A stretch of DNA of 64,000 nucleotides from Schaalia odontolytica (GCF_031191545.1 NZ_CP133472.1:124001-188000), one strand, 5' to 3'. Counted from the stretch's first letter, positions 20,327 to 30,178 are shown. Made by a program: numbers and translations. Notes: generated by a model from the sequence alone, not told the origin.

Positions 20327-21114
20327 GACAGGCCCTCCTCCGAGTGGACGCCGCCGACCAGGGAGGTGAAGCGCTCGCCCAGGTCGCCACCCTGGGCGAC
20401 CTCGTCGGTGGTTCCGGCCACGAGCACGCGCCCCTTGTCGATGATGGCGACGTGCGTGCACAGCTGCTGGACGGTGGCCATCACGTGTGAGGAGAGGATG
20501 ACGGTGCCGCCGCGATGCGTGTAGTCGGTGAGGATCTGGCGGATGTTGGCCGCAGACACGGGATCCACGGCCTCGAAAGGCTCATCGAGGACGAGCAGGC
20601 GCGGGGAGTGGATGAGGGCTGCGGCCAAGGCGATCTTCTTCGTCATGCCGGCCGAGTAGTCGCCGATGAGCTTCTTGCCGGCCTCGCTCAGGTCAAGGGC
20701 TGCGAGGAGTTCCTGGGCGCGCTCGCGGGCGGTGGCGGCATCGAGGCCGCGCAGCATTCCGACGTGGACGAGGAAGTCCGGGCCGGAGAGACGATCAAGC
20801 AGGCGCATGCCGTCGGGCATGACACCGAGGAGGCTTCGTGCTCGCTGAGTGTCGCCCCACACGTCAACACCATGCACGTAGGCGGTGCCTCGGTCAGGGG
20901 TGAGCAGGCCGGTGGCCATCGTCAGCGTCGTCGTCTTACCAGCACCGTTGGGGCCAACGATCCCATAGAAGGATCCGGTGGGGATATCGAGGGACAGGTC
21001 AGCGACGGCGACGAGGTTACCATAGATCTTGACGAGGCCTCGAATCGCCAGGGCGATGTCGTCTCCGGCGGGGGCGATGGGTGCCGCAGGGGCTGAGGGC
21101 TGCGAATCGGACAC
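20311..21114 (-). CDS. ABC transporter ATP-binding protein
   Basis: A 267-residue ATPase subunit that energises the adjacent permease. It has Walker A GPNGAGKTTT (about residues 55-64), Walker B LLVLDEPF, and the H-loop in VILSSHV. The signature motif reads YSAGM instead of LSGGQ, a variation seen in ABC-2 exporters. The start is GTG 21114, with AAGGAG 6 bases upstream; earlier in-frame codons lack such a site. The N-terminus is Ala/Pro-rich (about 5-17). It is first of a two-gene operon and precedes the permease. Confidence 0.9.
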   Translation of the reverse strand: MSDSQPSAPAAPIAPAGDDIALAIRGLVKIYGNLVAVADLSLDIPTGSFYGIVGPNGAGKTTTLTMATGLLTPDRGTAYVHGVDVWGDTQRARSLLGVMPDGMRLLDRLSGPDFLVHVGMLRGLDAATARERAQELLAALDLSEAGKKLIGDYSAGMTKKIALAAALIHSPRLLVLDEPFEAVDPVSAANIRQILTDYTHRGGTVILSSHVMATVQQLCTHVAIIDKGRVLVAGTTDEVAQGGDLGERFTSLVGGVHSEEGLSWLGN

Positions 21115-21219
21115 GAGTTTCTCCTTCACGCATTGAAATACCCCCCCTATTTTACGAGATACCGCCAATACTGCGAAGTAAATCTCAGAGAACGACCTTG
21201 TTCTGAGCCAGCTCAGCGC

Positions 21220-22212
21220 CTACCTGGAGCTGACGATGACGGTCAACCCCTGCTCCGTCTCGTACGTCCAGGTGGCCTTATAGGAGCCCCACTCCTCCGA
21301 TCGGGTTCCGTCGATCGCACGCGTTGCATACATGCGTTCACGCACGGAGGAAGGAGCTTCCAGCTTGGCGAGAACGCACTGAAAAATCGGGGTTGTCAGG
21401 CTGTCGCCACGATCGGAAAACGCTTCGAGGGTGAGGGAGGTGCCGTCGCTGGCCAGGCGAGCATGCACACCCCCGGCATGGCACGAATCGACGGCACCGG
21501 CCAGACCCGAAACGGAGGATGAACGCGCGTAGAACAGGCCTCCCAGCACGGCGGCTACGATGAGGAGGGCGGACACGAAGCCGAGCGCGAAGATGACAAT
21601 GGCACGCCCGCGATGCGTCGTACGCTCGCGACGATCCAGGCGCGACTCAATCTGGCTGGCACGACGAGCCTCGGCCTGGCGCCGAGAGGCACCTCCGACA
21701 CGAGAGCTTTGAACACCCCCCTGCTCCGACGGCGACGCAGCCTCGGCAAGCGCACGACGCTGCCCGCCATCTCGATCTTCGGGCGCGCCCACAACACGCA
21801 TAGTCGTGCGATGCCAGTTGCGGTGGACGGGAACGCCGGGGCGTGGATCTGTCCCGTAGGTCGCCGCCGCCTCGTCCCGATGCGCATATTCGCGAACGGG
21901 AGTGGCAGGCTGGGCGACGCGCCCAGCCTGCGGGGAAACCACGTCGCGCACGACCGCGGCCTGCTGCGCCACCGTAGCAGCTTCCTTCGACGGTCGAGAT
22001 TTCCTCGACGGGCGAGGTGAACCCGGGGCCTTTCCCCGAACCACTGCGTCTTCGGCGCTCACAACCTGTTCGACGAGAGATGACTCGGGGGCGCGGGCCA
22101 CCGTAGGCAGGCTCGGCTGCGTGCGCAGGCGAACAGGCGCAGCATCGGCCGGATAGTCCCGCACCACCTGTCCCGTGCCGATCCGATACGCATCAGGCGT
22201 AGCGCCCCCCAT
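21220..22212 (-). CDS. Membrane-anchored protein of unknown function
   Basis: A 330-residue protein. The first 190 residues are low-complexity, rich in Ala, Pro, Arg and Ser, and probably disordered and cytoplasmic. A run of basic residues (RLDRRERTTHRGR) leads into a single membrane segment (about 205-230, FALGFVSALLIVAAVLGGLFY), and a compact domain of about 100 residues with two cysteines (DSCHAGG, FQCVLAKL) lies outside. The topology is type II. The extracellular domain resembles no family I can name. ATG 22212 was chosen because GGAGG lies 4 bases upstream. It is probably a single gene; nothing nearby suggests its role. Confidence 0.75.
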   Translation of the reverse strand: MGGATPDAYRIGTGQVVRDYPADAAPVRLRTQPSLPTVARAPESSLVEQVVSAEDAVVRGKAPGSPRPSRKSRPSKEAATVAQQAAVVRDVVSPQAGRVAQPATPVREYAHRDEAAATYGTDPRPGVPVHRNWHRTTMRVVGAPEDRDGGQRRALAEAASPSEQGGVQSSRVGGASRRQAEARRASQIESRLDRRERTTHRGRAIVIFALGFVSALLIVAAVLGGLFYARSSSVSGLAGAVDSCHAGGVHARLASDGTSLTLEAFSDRGDSLTTPIFQCVLAKLEAPSSVRERMYATRAIDGTRSEEWGSYKATWTYETEQGLTVIVSSR

Positions 22213-22284
22213 GAACCCTCCATCAGTAACAAGCGGTTTATTTCTCAACTACCATACTTGCAAGTTACTGAAAAAGCAAGGGCA

Positions 22285-22758
22285 TTAGTCGATGCCGAGA
22301 GTCTTCCGCAATCGACCCACGTGACCCGTCGCCTTGACGTTGTACTGCGCCATAGCCACCGTACCGTCAGGGTCAACGACGACGGTCGAGCGGATGATGC
22401 CCACGTAGGTACGGCCATAGTTCTTCTTTTCACCCCACGCACCGTAGGCTTGGAGGATCTCGTGATCCGGGTCGGAGGCGAGCGGGAAAGTAAGCGACTG
22501 CTTCTCGGTAAAGCGCTCGAGGGCAGCCATCGAGTCGGCGGACACACCGATGACGGAGTATCCAGAACCGGTCAGCGAGGCCAGGGAATCACGAAAATCG
22601 CATGCCTGCTTCGTGCAGCCGGGAGTGGAGGCCTTCGGGTAGAAGTAGATGATGACACCACGCTTCGAAGAAGCGAGCAGGTCGGACAGAGACAGGGTGC
22701 CCTGAGTGGTCTCAGCGGTAAAGTCGGGGGCCTTGCAGCCAGTTTCCAAAGCATTCAT
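22285..22758 (-). CDS. bcp: Thiol peroxidase, Bcp/PrxQ type
   Basis: A 157-residue peroxiredoxin that reduces hydrogen peroxide and organic peroxides with thioredoxin. The motif TPGCTKQACDFRD (about residues 44-56) contains the peroxidatic Cys and, five residues later, the resolving Cys of the atypical two-cysteine Bcp/PrxQ branch. The N-terminus KAPDFTAETTQG is typical. A TACACT hexamer ends 7 bases before ATG 22758 with no ribosome-binding site between, suggesting a leaderless mRNA. It lies between the unknown anchored protein and the methyltransferase-like gene on the same strand. Confidence 0.94.
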   Translation of the reverse strand: MNALETGCKAPDFTAETTQGTLSLSDLLASSKRGVIIYFYPKASTPGCTKQACDFRDSLASLTGSGYSVIGVSADSMAALERFTEKQSLTFPLASDPDHEILQAYGAWGEKKNYGRTYVGIIRSTVVVDPDGTVAMAQYNVKATGHVGRLRKTLGID

Positions 22759-22783
22759 GAGCGCCAGTGTATCGGCGTGACCT

Positions 22784-22807
22784 CGCCCGGCGCGACCGGA
22801 CCGGGCG
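22784..22807 (-). terminator. Possible terminator of the methyltransferase-like gene
   Basis: A 7-bp GC stem (22784-22790 with 22801-22807) with a 10-base loop lies between the stop of the upstream minus-strand gene and bcp. No U run follows, so it is only a weak candidate. Confidence 0.4.
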
Positions 22808-22843
22808 CACCTCATGCGAGCGCCCGTTCCACGCAGCCCCCAG

Positions 22844-23302
22844 TTACAGCCAGCGCCGAACCTCGCGGCGGTAACGCTCGTACTCCTGGCCAAATGCCCG
22901 GAGCATCGCGCGCTCCTCGATGGGGACGATGAGCCAGTTGAGAATCGAGAAACAGGCCAGCGGGCAGGCGAGCGCGGCCCAGGACCCACCCAGTAGCGCG
23001 CAGCCTAGGACGGCGAGGACATAGGCCAGGTAGAGCGGGTTACGCGACAGACGAAACGCTCCCGTGGTGAGCATCTGGGTCGGCGCATCGACCGGATTGG
23101 TCGAGGTCGCGGCGGCCCGCAGCGCACCCAGCGTCACGGCGCCAATGAGAGCCGCGCCGACGATCAGGATCCCCCCGACCAGCCTCAGTGAGAGAGGGAA
23201 AAGAATGGTCCACGGGAAAAACCACGGCAAGGCTATGGCCACGCCACTCAGTCCCAGGACGCACAGGTCGGGGACGTGGTTGTACACGGGACTGCGCTCC
23301 AT
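22844..23302 (-). CDS. Isoprenylcysteine methyltransferase/PEMT-like membrane protein
   Basis: A 152-residue membrane protein with about four hydrophobic segments. The block TGAFRLSRNPLYLAYV (about residues 79-94) is the conserved G-x-F-x-x-x-R-N-P-x-Y motif of the ICMT/phospholipid methyltransferase fold, and the C-terminal EERAMLRAFGQEYERYRREVRRW matches its E-E...Y-x-x-Y ending. These enzymes use S-adenosylmethionine; bacterial members have varied or unknown acceptors, and protein prenylation is not expected here. Start ATG 23302 gives the family-typical length. Confidence 0.85.
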   Translation of the reverse strand: MERSPVYNHVPDLCVLGLSGVAIALPWFFPWTILFPLSLRLVGGILIVGAALIGAVTLGALRAAATSTNPVDAPTQMLTTGAFRLSRNPLYLAYVLAVLGCALLGGSWAALACPLACFSILNWLIVPIEERAMLRAFGQEYERYRREVRRWL

Positions 23303-23413
23303 TACAGCGAGTATAGCGACTCACCCCGCTTCGATGCCCTTCAGAGGCGGCCCGCGGGCACCGCCCGGCTCGCGTACGCGGAGCCTCAAGAAGCGACCGG
23401 GCACGGGCAACTG

Positions 23414-23494
<81 letters not shown>

Positions 23495-23575
23495 GCGTAG
23501 CCTAGTCTAACGGATGTACGCCAGACCGTCCGAATGCCCTCGCCCACGTCCGCGCGAGGTACATCCGGGACTCGC

Positions 23576-24667
23576 TCAGCGCCCGGTCGCGTCAATGGTG
23601 CCCTCGCCGAGGACTCGAGTCCCCCGGTAAACGACCATCGACTGGCCGCGAGCAACGCCTCGCGCACTTCCTTCGAGAACGACCCTGATTCTTCCGCCTT
23701 CCACGTCGCGTGCCAACGACGCCACGGAAACGGGCGTTCCGTGTGCGCGCAGCTGCACGAAAAGGTCGGTGGGGTCGGAGCCGTCGTCGTCGGAGGCAAG
23801 CCAGACGGCATCCGTGGCCGCGATGCGCGAAATCGTCAAAAGCTCGGAGGCACCCACGACAACCTGATTACTCCCGGGCCGCGTCTCGAGGACATAGCGG
23901 GGGCGGCCGTCGGGCGCGGGAGCACCAATGCCGAGGCCCTTACGCTGGCCAACCGTATAGTTCCAATAGCCCTCGTGGCGCCCCAGCACCTGTCCGTCCG
24001 GCGTGACGATGTCACCCTCGGATACTCCCAGGTGCGAGCGCAGGAAGCCCTGCGTATCTCCGTCCGGGATGAAGCAGATGTCGTAAGAATCGGGCTTGTT
24101 GGACACGCCCAGGCCCAGTCGCTCGGCCTCGGATCGCACCCACGCTTTGTTCGGGGCGTCGCCCAGCGGCAGGACCACGCGGGACAGCTCCTCGGGGCCC
24201 ATGACGGCCAGCACGTAGGACTGGTCTTTCAGGTTGTCGGCACCACGGTGCAGCTCCGGTCCGGCCTCCCCGTCGACGACGGCGGCGTAGTGGCCGGTGC
24301 ACACCGCGTCGAATCCGAGGGCGCGAGCGCGGGTGGCCAGCTCACGGAACTTTACGAACTCGTTGCATCGCACGCAAGGGTTGGGGGTGCGCCCAGCCTT
24401 GTACTGGGCGATGAAGTCCGTGATGACGGTCTGTTCGAACTCGCTGGCTAGGTCCCACACGTAGAACGGTATGCCGATGATCTCGGCGGCACGCGCCGCG
24501 TCCCCGGCGTCCTCGATCGAGCAGCAGCCGCGCGAGCCGATGCGGCATTCCTGAGGCTGGGAGGACAGGGCCATGTGGACACCCACGACGTCGTGCCCGG
24601 CCTCGACCGCCTTCGCGGCGGCGACGGCGGAATCCACGCCGCCAGATAGTGCTGCCAGAACTCGCAT
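23576..24667 (-). CDS. mnmA: tRNA-specific 2-thiouridylase MnmA
   Basis: MnmA thiolates U34 of tRNA-Lys, -Glu and -Gln in an ATP-dependent reaction. The 363 residues carry the PP-loop SGGVDS (8-13), the first catalytic Cys in NPCVRCNEFVKF (near residue 97) and the second in YDICFIPDGD (near 195). An extra cysteine-bearing segment (QECRIGSRGCC, about 39-49) after the first strand is common in actinobacterial MnmA. It directly follows nifS, whose persulfide it needs, with the stop and ATG adjacent. tRNA-Leu lies downstream. Confidence 0.96.
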   Translation of the reverse strand: MRVLAALSGGVDSAVAAAKAVEAGHDVVGVHMALSSQPQECRIGSRGCCSIEDAGDAARAAEIIGIPFYVWDLASEFEQTVITDFIAQYKAGRTPNPCVRCNEFVKFRELATRARALGFDAVCTGHYAAVVDGEAGPELHRGADNLKDQSYVLAVMGPEELSRVVLPLGDAPNKAWVRSEAERLGLGVSNKPDSYDICFIPDGDTQGFLRSHLGVSEGDIVTPDGQVLGRHEGYWNYTVGQRKGLGIGAPAPDGRPRYVLETRPGSNQVVVGASELLTISRIAATDAVWLASDDDGSDPTDLFVQLRAHGTPVSVASLARDVEGGRIRVVLEGSARGVARGQSMVVYRGTRVLGEGTIDATGR

Positions 24668-25873
24668 CTAGCGTTCCTCGTTTCGTTCGTTGCGCACGTG
24701 GGCGATGCCCTCCAGTGCCGCGCCGGCGCGAATCGCGGCGGGCAGCGCCGCCAGGAAGGCGTCGATGTCGTCACGGGTCGTCGCGTGGCCGAGGGACACG
24801 CGCAGGACACCGAGGGCTTGTTCCTCGCTTCGGCCCATCGCCATGACGATCTCGGAGGGGCGTGTGACCCCCGCATGACAGGCAGACCCGGCGGATACGG
24901 CGATGCCTGCCATGTCGAAGGCCATGAGGACGGCCTCGGGGCGCGCAGTGGGCAGGGACAGATGGATGATAGCGCTCGACGAGGCCGGCTCCCCCACCGT
25001 CGAACTCACGCCGTGGGGCAGGTGGGCCAGCAGATGAGCGCGCAGGGCTGCCGCGCGGGCGGCGAAGGAGTCGCGCTCGCAGACCACCTCGGTCAGGGCT
25101 GCGGCGAGCGCGCAGGCACCCGCGACGTCGGGCGTGCCCGACCGGATTGAGCGCTCGTGGCCGCCGCCGGGACGGTCGGTCGTCATGGGGATGCCGCGAC
25201 GGGCGACGAGAACGCCAACACCCGCGGGCGCGCCGACCTTGTGTCCACCCACACTCATGAGATCCAGGCCGAGATCAGCGAAGGACACGTCCAGGGTCGG
25301 GATTGCTTGGGCAGCGTCGCAGTGTGCGAGGCCTCCACTGGCGTGAACGAGGGCTGCAAAGTACGCGACGGGTTGGATCGTGCCGATCTCTGAGGACACG
25401 AGGGTCATGGAGCCAAGCGCGAGTCGTCCATCCCAGGATGAGGGAGCGCCGCCGTTCATGGTCTCGGGCAGCTCCGACACCCCTGCCGCATCCACGGCAA
25501 GGACCTCCCATTCGAAGCCCTCGCGCGAGGCAACCTCACGTTGATGGGCGACCGCGTCGTGCTCGAGACCCGAGACGACGATCAGCTCGCGAGCTCCGTC
25601 GCGGCCGCGCATCCCTCGGGCGGCAGCCATGACGCCCAGGGCATCCGATTCGGTAGCACCGGAGGTGAAGATGACCTCGTGAATGTCGGCACCGAGGGCG
25701 GCTGCAACCTGCTCTCGCGCGTCGTCGAGCATGCGACGGGCCCGCCGCCCTCCGAAGTGGAGGGCGGCGGGATTACCAGGGCTTGCGGCCAGGTCACGCT
25801 GGGCGCGCGTCCACGCATCGAGGGCACATTCGCGCAGCGGCGTGGTGGCCGCGTGGTCGAGGTAGACGCTCAC
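24668..25873 (-). CDS. nifS: Cysteine desulfurase (NifS/IscS type)
   Basis: A PLP enzyme that takes sulfur from cysteine as a protein persulfide, here presumably for MnmA. The 401 residues have the N-terminal YLDHAATTPLRE, the PLP lysine in SVGGHKVGAP (near residue 210) and the active-site Cys in GSACHAGVTRP (near 331). The start is GTG 25873, overlapping the etfA stop as GTGA, so translation is coupled; an upstream extension would run through etfA. Order etfB-etfA-nifS-mnmA with tight joins indicates one operon. No scaffold (IscU) gene is next to it. Confidence 0.95.
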   Translation of the reverse strand: MSVYLDHAATTPLRECALDAWTRAQRDLAASPGNPAALHFGGRRARRMLDDAREQVAAALGADIHEVIFTSGATESDALGVMAAARGMRGRDGARELIVVSGLEHDAVAHQREVASREGFEWEVLAVDAAGVSELPETMNGGAPSSWDGRLALGSMTLVSSEIGTIQPVAYFAALVHASGGLAHCDAAQAIPTLDVSFADLGLDLMSVGGHKVGAPAGVGVLVARRGIPMTTDRPGGGHERSIRSGTPDVAGACALAAALTEVVCERDSFAARAAALRAHLLAHLPHGVSSTVGEPASSSAIIHLSLPTARPEAVLMAFDMAGIAVSAGSACHAGVTRPSEIVMAMGRSEEQALGVLRVSLGHATTRDDIDAFLAALPAAIRAGAALEGIAHVRNERNEER

Positions 25874-26850
25874 GCCTGGGAGCGCGCCTCCTCGATGGCG
25901 GCCAGAGCAGCAGGCACGACCTCGGTCACGTCGCCGACCACGCCGAAGTCCGCGATCTCGAAGATCGGGGCATCCGGGTCGTCGCACACGGCGACGATGT
26001 GCTGGGAGGACTGCATACCCACCGTGTGGTGGATGGCACCGGAGACGCCCAAACCGATGTACAGGTTCGGGGTGACGGTCAGTCCCGTCTGGCCGATCTG
26101 CTCAGCTCGCGGAGCCCAGCCCTCGTCACAGGCGACGCGGGTTGCGCCCACGGCACCACCCAGCGCGTTGGCAAGGGAACGAACCAGCTCGAAATCGCCG
26201 TCCACGCCGCGACCACCGCACACCACGGTGGAAGCCTCGGTGAGCCTCACGCCCTCCTCCTCGTCGGGCACGCAGGAGATCACCTCGATCGCGCAGGCCT
26301 CGGGGCTCAGCTCGACCGACAGCGCCTGCGGAGTCAGGGCAACGGGAGAGGCCACCTCTGCCTCGTCGATGACTCCGGAGGCGATGCCGACGATCGGGGT
26401 CTGCCCCTCAAGGACGATACGCATCGACCAGGAACCACCCAGTGCGGTCTTGCCGATCTGCAGGACTCCGCCCTCGAAACCGACGGAGGAGGCACCGGAG
26501 ACGACCCCGGCCTCGGTGAGGGCACCAACGCGGCCTGCGATCTCACGGCCACGGTAGTCCGAGCACAGCAGCACCAGGCCGAAGTTGTCGGTCGCCAGCG
26601 CGGAAATAAGCGCGTCGGAGGCGACGACCGATGAACGCGCGGCCTGGCCCAGGTCGGCGTGCAGCAGCTGGGTCGCACCCAGCTCAGACAGCGCGGCCAC
26701 ATCCGGGGTGGCGGCCAGAGACAAGGCGACGACGTCGGCGGAGGTCAGCGACGCGGCCAGCGTGAGCGCCTGGCGGGCCAGGGGCGTCAGGTGATCGCCC
26801 GCTTGATCGGCCAGAACAAGGATCGGGGAACTCATCTGCTGCTGCGTCAT
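25870..26850 (-). CDS. etfA: Electron transfer flavoprotein alpha subunit
   Basis: The alpha subunit (FixB type) binds FAD and shuttles electrons from dehydrogenases to the respiratory chain or to bifurcating enzymes. At 326 residues it has family length. The C-terminal FAD domain shows GQTGLTVTPNLYIGLGVSGA (about residues 245-264) followed by IHHTVGMQ and IVAVCDDPDAPIF, the classic ETF-alpha signature. It is 1 base from the etfB stop and overlaps the nifS start. The partner dehydrogenase is not in this window. Confidence 0.95.
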   Translation of the reverse strand: MTQQQMSSPILVLADQAGDHLTPLARQALTLAASLTSADVVALSLAATPDVAALSELGATQLLHADLGQAARSSVVASDALISALATDNFGLVLLCSDYRGREIAGRVGALTEAGVVSGASSVGFEGGVLQIGKTALGGSWSMRIVLEGQTPIVGIASGVIDEAEVASPVALTPQALSVELSPEACAIEVISCVPDEEEGVRLTEASTVVCGGRGVDGDFELVRSLANALGGAVGATRVACDEGWAPRAEQIGQTGLTVTPNLYIGLGVSGAIHHTVGMQSSQHIVAVCDDPDAPIFEIADFGVVGDVTEVVPAALAAIEEARSQA

Positions 26851-26851
26851 A

Positions 26852-27655
26852 TCACTTCACCACCGAAAGGATGTAGTCGGCCAGAGCGCGCCCGCCCTCA
26901 CCGGCGTCCTGAATGATCGTGCCCGCCCCGTCGCGGGTCTTCTCCTCGCCATGGGTGACGGCGGTGAGCGCGCGGCGCATGACGAGGGCCTCGCCACCGG
27001 GAACCTCGACGAGGTCGTCGATGCCCCACTGATCCAGAGGCTTCTTGCGGGCTGCCTTCATGGCGGCGAAGGCCGGGTAACGCGGTTCGTTGATCTGATC
27101 GGTCACCGAGACGACGGCGGGCAGCGCGGCACGCACGGTCTCGGTGTAGCCGTCGACGGCACGTTCGATCGTGACGGCACCGCTGTCGACGCTCAGGGAA
27201 CGCGCCAGTCCCAACAGTGGCATGTGAGCCTTGGCGGCCAGCGCGCCGGGAAGCATGGAGGTCATCGCGTCCAGCGAGGCCATGCCGGTGATCACGAGAT
27301 CAACGGGGCCGCATTCTTCGCTGATCTTCGCGATCGCAACGGACAGGACGGAGGCGGTCGTGATGACGTCAGAGCCCTCAAGGAACTCGTCTGAGACGAT
27401 GTAGGCACGGTCGGCACCCATCTGGAGGGCGCGCACAAGGGAATCCTCGGCGTCCTCGGGACCCATCGTCAGCGCGACAACCTCGGCCTCGCGACCCGCG
27501 TCCTCTTCGGTTTCCTTGAGCTGGACAGCGGCCTCGATGGCATTCTCATCCAGTTCGTTGAGCACATCGTCCTCACCGCGTACCAGGCGGCCGCCTTCGA
27601 AACGGCGTTCGGACTGCATGTCGGGGACATGCTTCACACACACGACAATTCTCAT
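26852..27655 (-). CDS. etfB: Electron transfer flavoprotein beta subunit
   Basis: The beta subunit (FixA type), 267 residues, pairs with EtfA and in most ETFs binds AMP. It begins MRIVVCVKHVPD and contains ELDENAIEAAVQLKE (about residues 34-48), VVALTMGPEDAEDSLVRALQMGADRA and DLVITGMASLDAMTSMLPG, all characteristic. It is the first gene of the minus-strand etfB-etfA-nifS-mnmA operon. The promoter should lie in the 194-base divergent interval shared with glgX. Confidence 0.95.
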   Translation of the reverse strand: MRIVVCVKHVPDMQSERRFEGGRLVRGEDDVLNELDENAIEAAVQLKETEEDAGREAEVVALTMGPEDAEDSLVRALQMGADRAYIVSDEFLEGSDVITTASVLSVAIAKISEECGPVDLVITGMASLDAMTSMLPGALAAKAHMPLLGLARSLSVDSGAVTIERAVDGYTETVRAALPAVVSVTDQINEPRYPAFAAMKAARKKPLDQWGIDDLVEVPGGEALVMRRALTAVTHGEEKTRDGAGTIIQDAGEGGRALADYILSVVK

Positions 27656-27849
27656 GACTTCTAGCGTGCCACATTCCGAGCGTCACGCCCATATATATGA
27701 GGGTTGCCTCACCGGCACGTGCCGCTCTTCATACCCTTGGCCCACCCGCCTAATCCAACCGCTTAATTGACGGTCACGTATGATGGAGGATGGCTGCATC
27801 TATCAGGCTTTGGTGCAGCCAATCGACTGTGAGAAAGAGGCACTTTTTT

Positions 27850-30138
27850 ATGTCCGAGCTTTCCGGCTCGCCCACCGTCCCCACCGTGCGCGTCACCGAG
27901 CCTAATCCCGTTCCCACCCGTCTTGGGGTTTTCCCGTCGGGCGACGGTCTCGATGTCGCCGTGGTTGCCAGGGGCGCTTCCGGCGTGGACATGTGCGTCT
28001 TCGACGAGGTCGGGGCCGAGACCCGCTTCCCCCTGCTCGGCCCAAAGACGGGCGTCTGGCACGGTCATATTCCCGGTTATGGTGCGGGCACCCGCTACGG
28101 CTTCCGCGTGCACGGCGCGTGGGATCCTGACGGCGGCCGATTCTATAACTCACGCAAGCTTCTCCTTGACCCCTACGGCCGAGGCGTGGAGGGCTTCGTG
28201 GACATGAAGCCTGCTGTCTACGCGCACTGCGTCGACGACGATCTCTATCCCTCCGAGTATCCTCTGCGCCGCTCCCCCATCGATTCAGCGCAGTACATGC
28301 CGCGATCGGTCGTCGTCGAGCCGTCTTTCCCGATCGCCCCGCAGCCCCGCGTGCCGTGGGACACCACCGTCATCTACGAGATCCACGTCAAGGGCTTCAC
28401 GAAGAACATGCCCGGCGTGCCCCCTGAGCTGCGCGGCACCTACGCGGGCTTGGCCCACCCGGCCTCCGTGTCCTACCTGAAGGACCTCGGCGTCACCGCC
28501 GTCGAGTTGCTCCCCGTGCACGCCAAGTGCGACGAGCCCTTCCTGACCGAACGAGGCCTGACGAACTACTGGGGCTACTCGACGCTCTCCTTCTTCGCCC
28601 CCGAGCCCTCCTACGCGACCGAGGCCTCGCGCGGACGCGGTGCCCAGGCGGTCGTCGACGAGTTCCGAGGCATGGTCTCACTCCTCCATCAGGCCGGCAT
28701 CGAGGTCATCCTTGACGTCGTCTACAACCACACGTGCGAGGGCGGCGACGCCGGCCCCTCCCTGTCTTGGCGCGGCCTGGACTCCGACATGTACTACCGT
28801 CACACCACCTCGCGTCCGGTCCAGACGATCGACGTGACGGGCACCGGCAACACCCTGAACATGGACCATCCGAAGACCATTCAGATGGTGCTCGATTCGC
28901 TGCGCTACTGGGTGCGCGAGATGGGCGTAGACGGCTTCCGCTTCGACCTCGCGGCCACCCTGGGACGCTTTGCGACGGGATTCAGCCCGATGCACCCACT
29001 CCTCATCGCGATGGCCACGGACGACGTCCTGACGCACGCGAAGCTGATTGCCGAGCCCTGGGATGTGGGTCCGGGCGGCTGGCAGACCGGCAACTTCCCG
29101 GTCCCCTTCTCCGAGTGGAACGACCACTACCGTGGTGCCCTGCGTAACTTCTGGTTGGCGGACGTGCGCGCCCAGGCCTCGGGCCACATCGTGTCCGGTC
29201 CGAACGACCTGGCAACCCGTCTGTCCGGCTCCCAGGATGTCTTCGAGCACGGCCTGGGCCGCCTGCGTGGCCCTCGCGCCTCGATCAACTTCGTAACCGC
29301 CCACGACGGTTTCACCCTCGCGGACCTGACTGCCTACGACCGTAAGCACAACACCGCGAACCTCGAGAATAACCGCGACGGTTCCGACGATAACCGCTCG
29401 TGGAACCACGGCGTCGAAGGAACACTGGCTGTCAACGCCACGCACCCCAACGTGATGACGCCCTACGCGATCCTGTCCAACATGACGGTCGCGGAGCTGC
29501 GTGCGCGCTCTCAGCGCAACATCCTGGCGACGATGTTCGTCTCGTCGGGCACTCCGATGCTGACGGGCGGGGACGAGTTCGGCCGCACCCAGTACGGCAA
29601 CAACAATGCCTACTGTCAGGACGATCCGATCTCGTGGGTCGACTGGGACCTTGCCGAGGGACAGCTCGAGCAGATCGACACGGCCTCGTGGCTGATCGCG
29701 CTGCGTAAGGCGCATCCGGTGCTGCGCCCCGACCGTTTCGCGACCGGCACGCCCTACGGCGGGGACACGATCCCCGACCTGTCCTGGTACACCGCTTCGG
29801 GCACACCGATGCCCGATTACGGCTGGACGGACGCGCGTCACCGCACGTTCCAGATGCTGCGCTCCGGCGTCACGTGGGGCGACCGCGACGCGCTCATCAT
29901 CATCAACGCGAACCTCGACGGTGCCGAGGTCACCCTGCCAGCGGGCCACGAACTGGACTGGCTGATCGCATACTCGACCGCATGGCGCACCCCCGCGCAG
30001 GGCGGCGTCGGCGAGACGCACGACCCGGGCGACCTCTCCCTTGAGGTCGAACACGTCACCCCGCGCTCCACGCTCTCCATCGAAGCGCTGTCCGTGACAA
30101 TCCTCCTGTCCGACGTCGCGTTCCAGCCCGAACACTGA
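27850..30138 (+). CDS. glgX: Glycogen debranching enzyme GlgX
   Basis: An isoamylase-type debranching enzyme that cleaves alpha-1,6 branches of glycogen. The 762 residues comprise an N-terminal CBM48 domain (about 15-110), the GH13 barrel with DVVYNHTCEG, the nucleophile Asp in DGFRFDLAAT, the acid Glu in IAEPWDVGPGGWQTG and TAHDGFTL, and a C-terminal beta domain. ATG 27850 follows GAGG by 9 bases; an ATG 60 bases earlier is in frame, but its sequence does not look like the family N-terminus. It stands ahead of trpS, and glgE and glgB follow within 6 kb, forming an alpha-glucan cluster. Confidence 0.95.
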   Translation: MSELSGSPTVPTVRVTEPNPVPTRLGVFPSGDGLDVAVVARGASGVDMCVFDEVGAETRFPLLGPKTGVWHGHIPGYGAGTRYGFRVHGAWDPDGGRFYNSRKLLLDPYGRGVEGFVDMKPAVYAHCVDDDLYPSEYPLRRSPIDSAQYMPRSVVVEPSFPIAPQPRVPWDTTVIYEIHVKGFTKNMPGVPPELRGTYAGLAHPASVSYLKDLGVTAVELLPVHAKCDEPFLTERGLTNYWGYSTLSFFAPEPSYATEASRGRGAQAVVDEFRGMVSLLHQAGIEVILDVVYNHTCEGGDAGPSLSWRGLDSDMYYRHTTSRPVQTIDVTGTGNTLNMDHPKTIQMVLDSLRYWVREMGVDGFRFDLAATLGRFATGFSPMHPLLIAMATDDVLTHAKLIAEPWDVGPGGWQTGNFPVPFSEWNDHYRGALRNFWLADVRAQASGHIVSGPNDLATRLSGSQDVFEHGLGRLRGPRASINFVTAHDGFTLADLTAYDRKHNTANLENNRDGSDDNRSWNHGVEGTLAVNATHPNVMTPYAILSNMTVAELRARSQRNILATMFVSSGTPMLTGGDEFGRTQYGNNNAYCQDDPISWVDWDLAEGQLEQIDTASWLIALRKAHPVLRPDRFATGTPYGGDTIPDLSWYTASGTPMPDYGWTDARHRTFQMLRSGVTWGDRDALIIINANLDGAEVTLPAGHELDWLIAYSTAWRTPAQGGVGETHDPGDLSLEVEHVTPRSTLSIEALSVTILLSDVAFQPEH

Positions 30139-30149
30139 GCGCCCCGAAG

Positions 30150-30178
30150 TTTCATTCATTCCCCCCACTCGTTAGGAT
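30150..30178 (+). promoter_or_regulatory. Candidate promoter of trpS
   Basis: TTTCAT (30150-30155), a 17-base spacer and TAGGAT (30173-30178) end 6 bases before the trpS ATG, so transcription would begin at or beside the start codon. Confidence 0.5.
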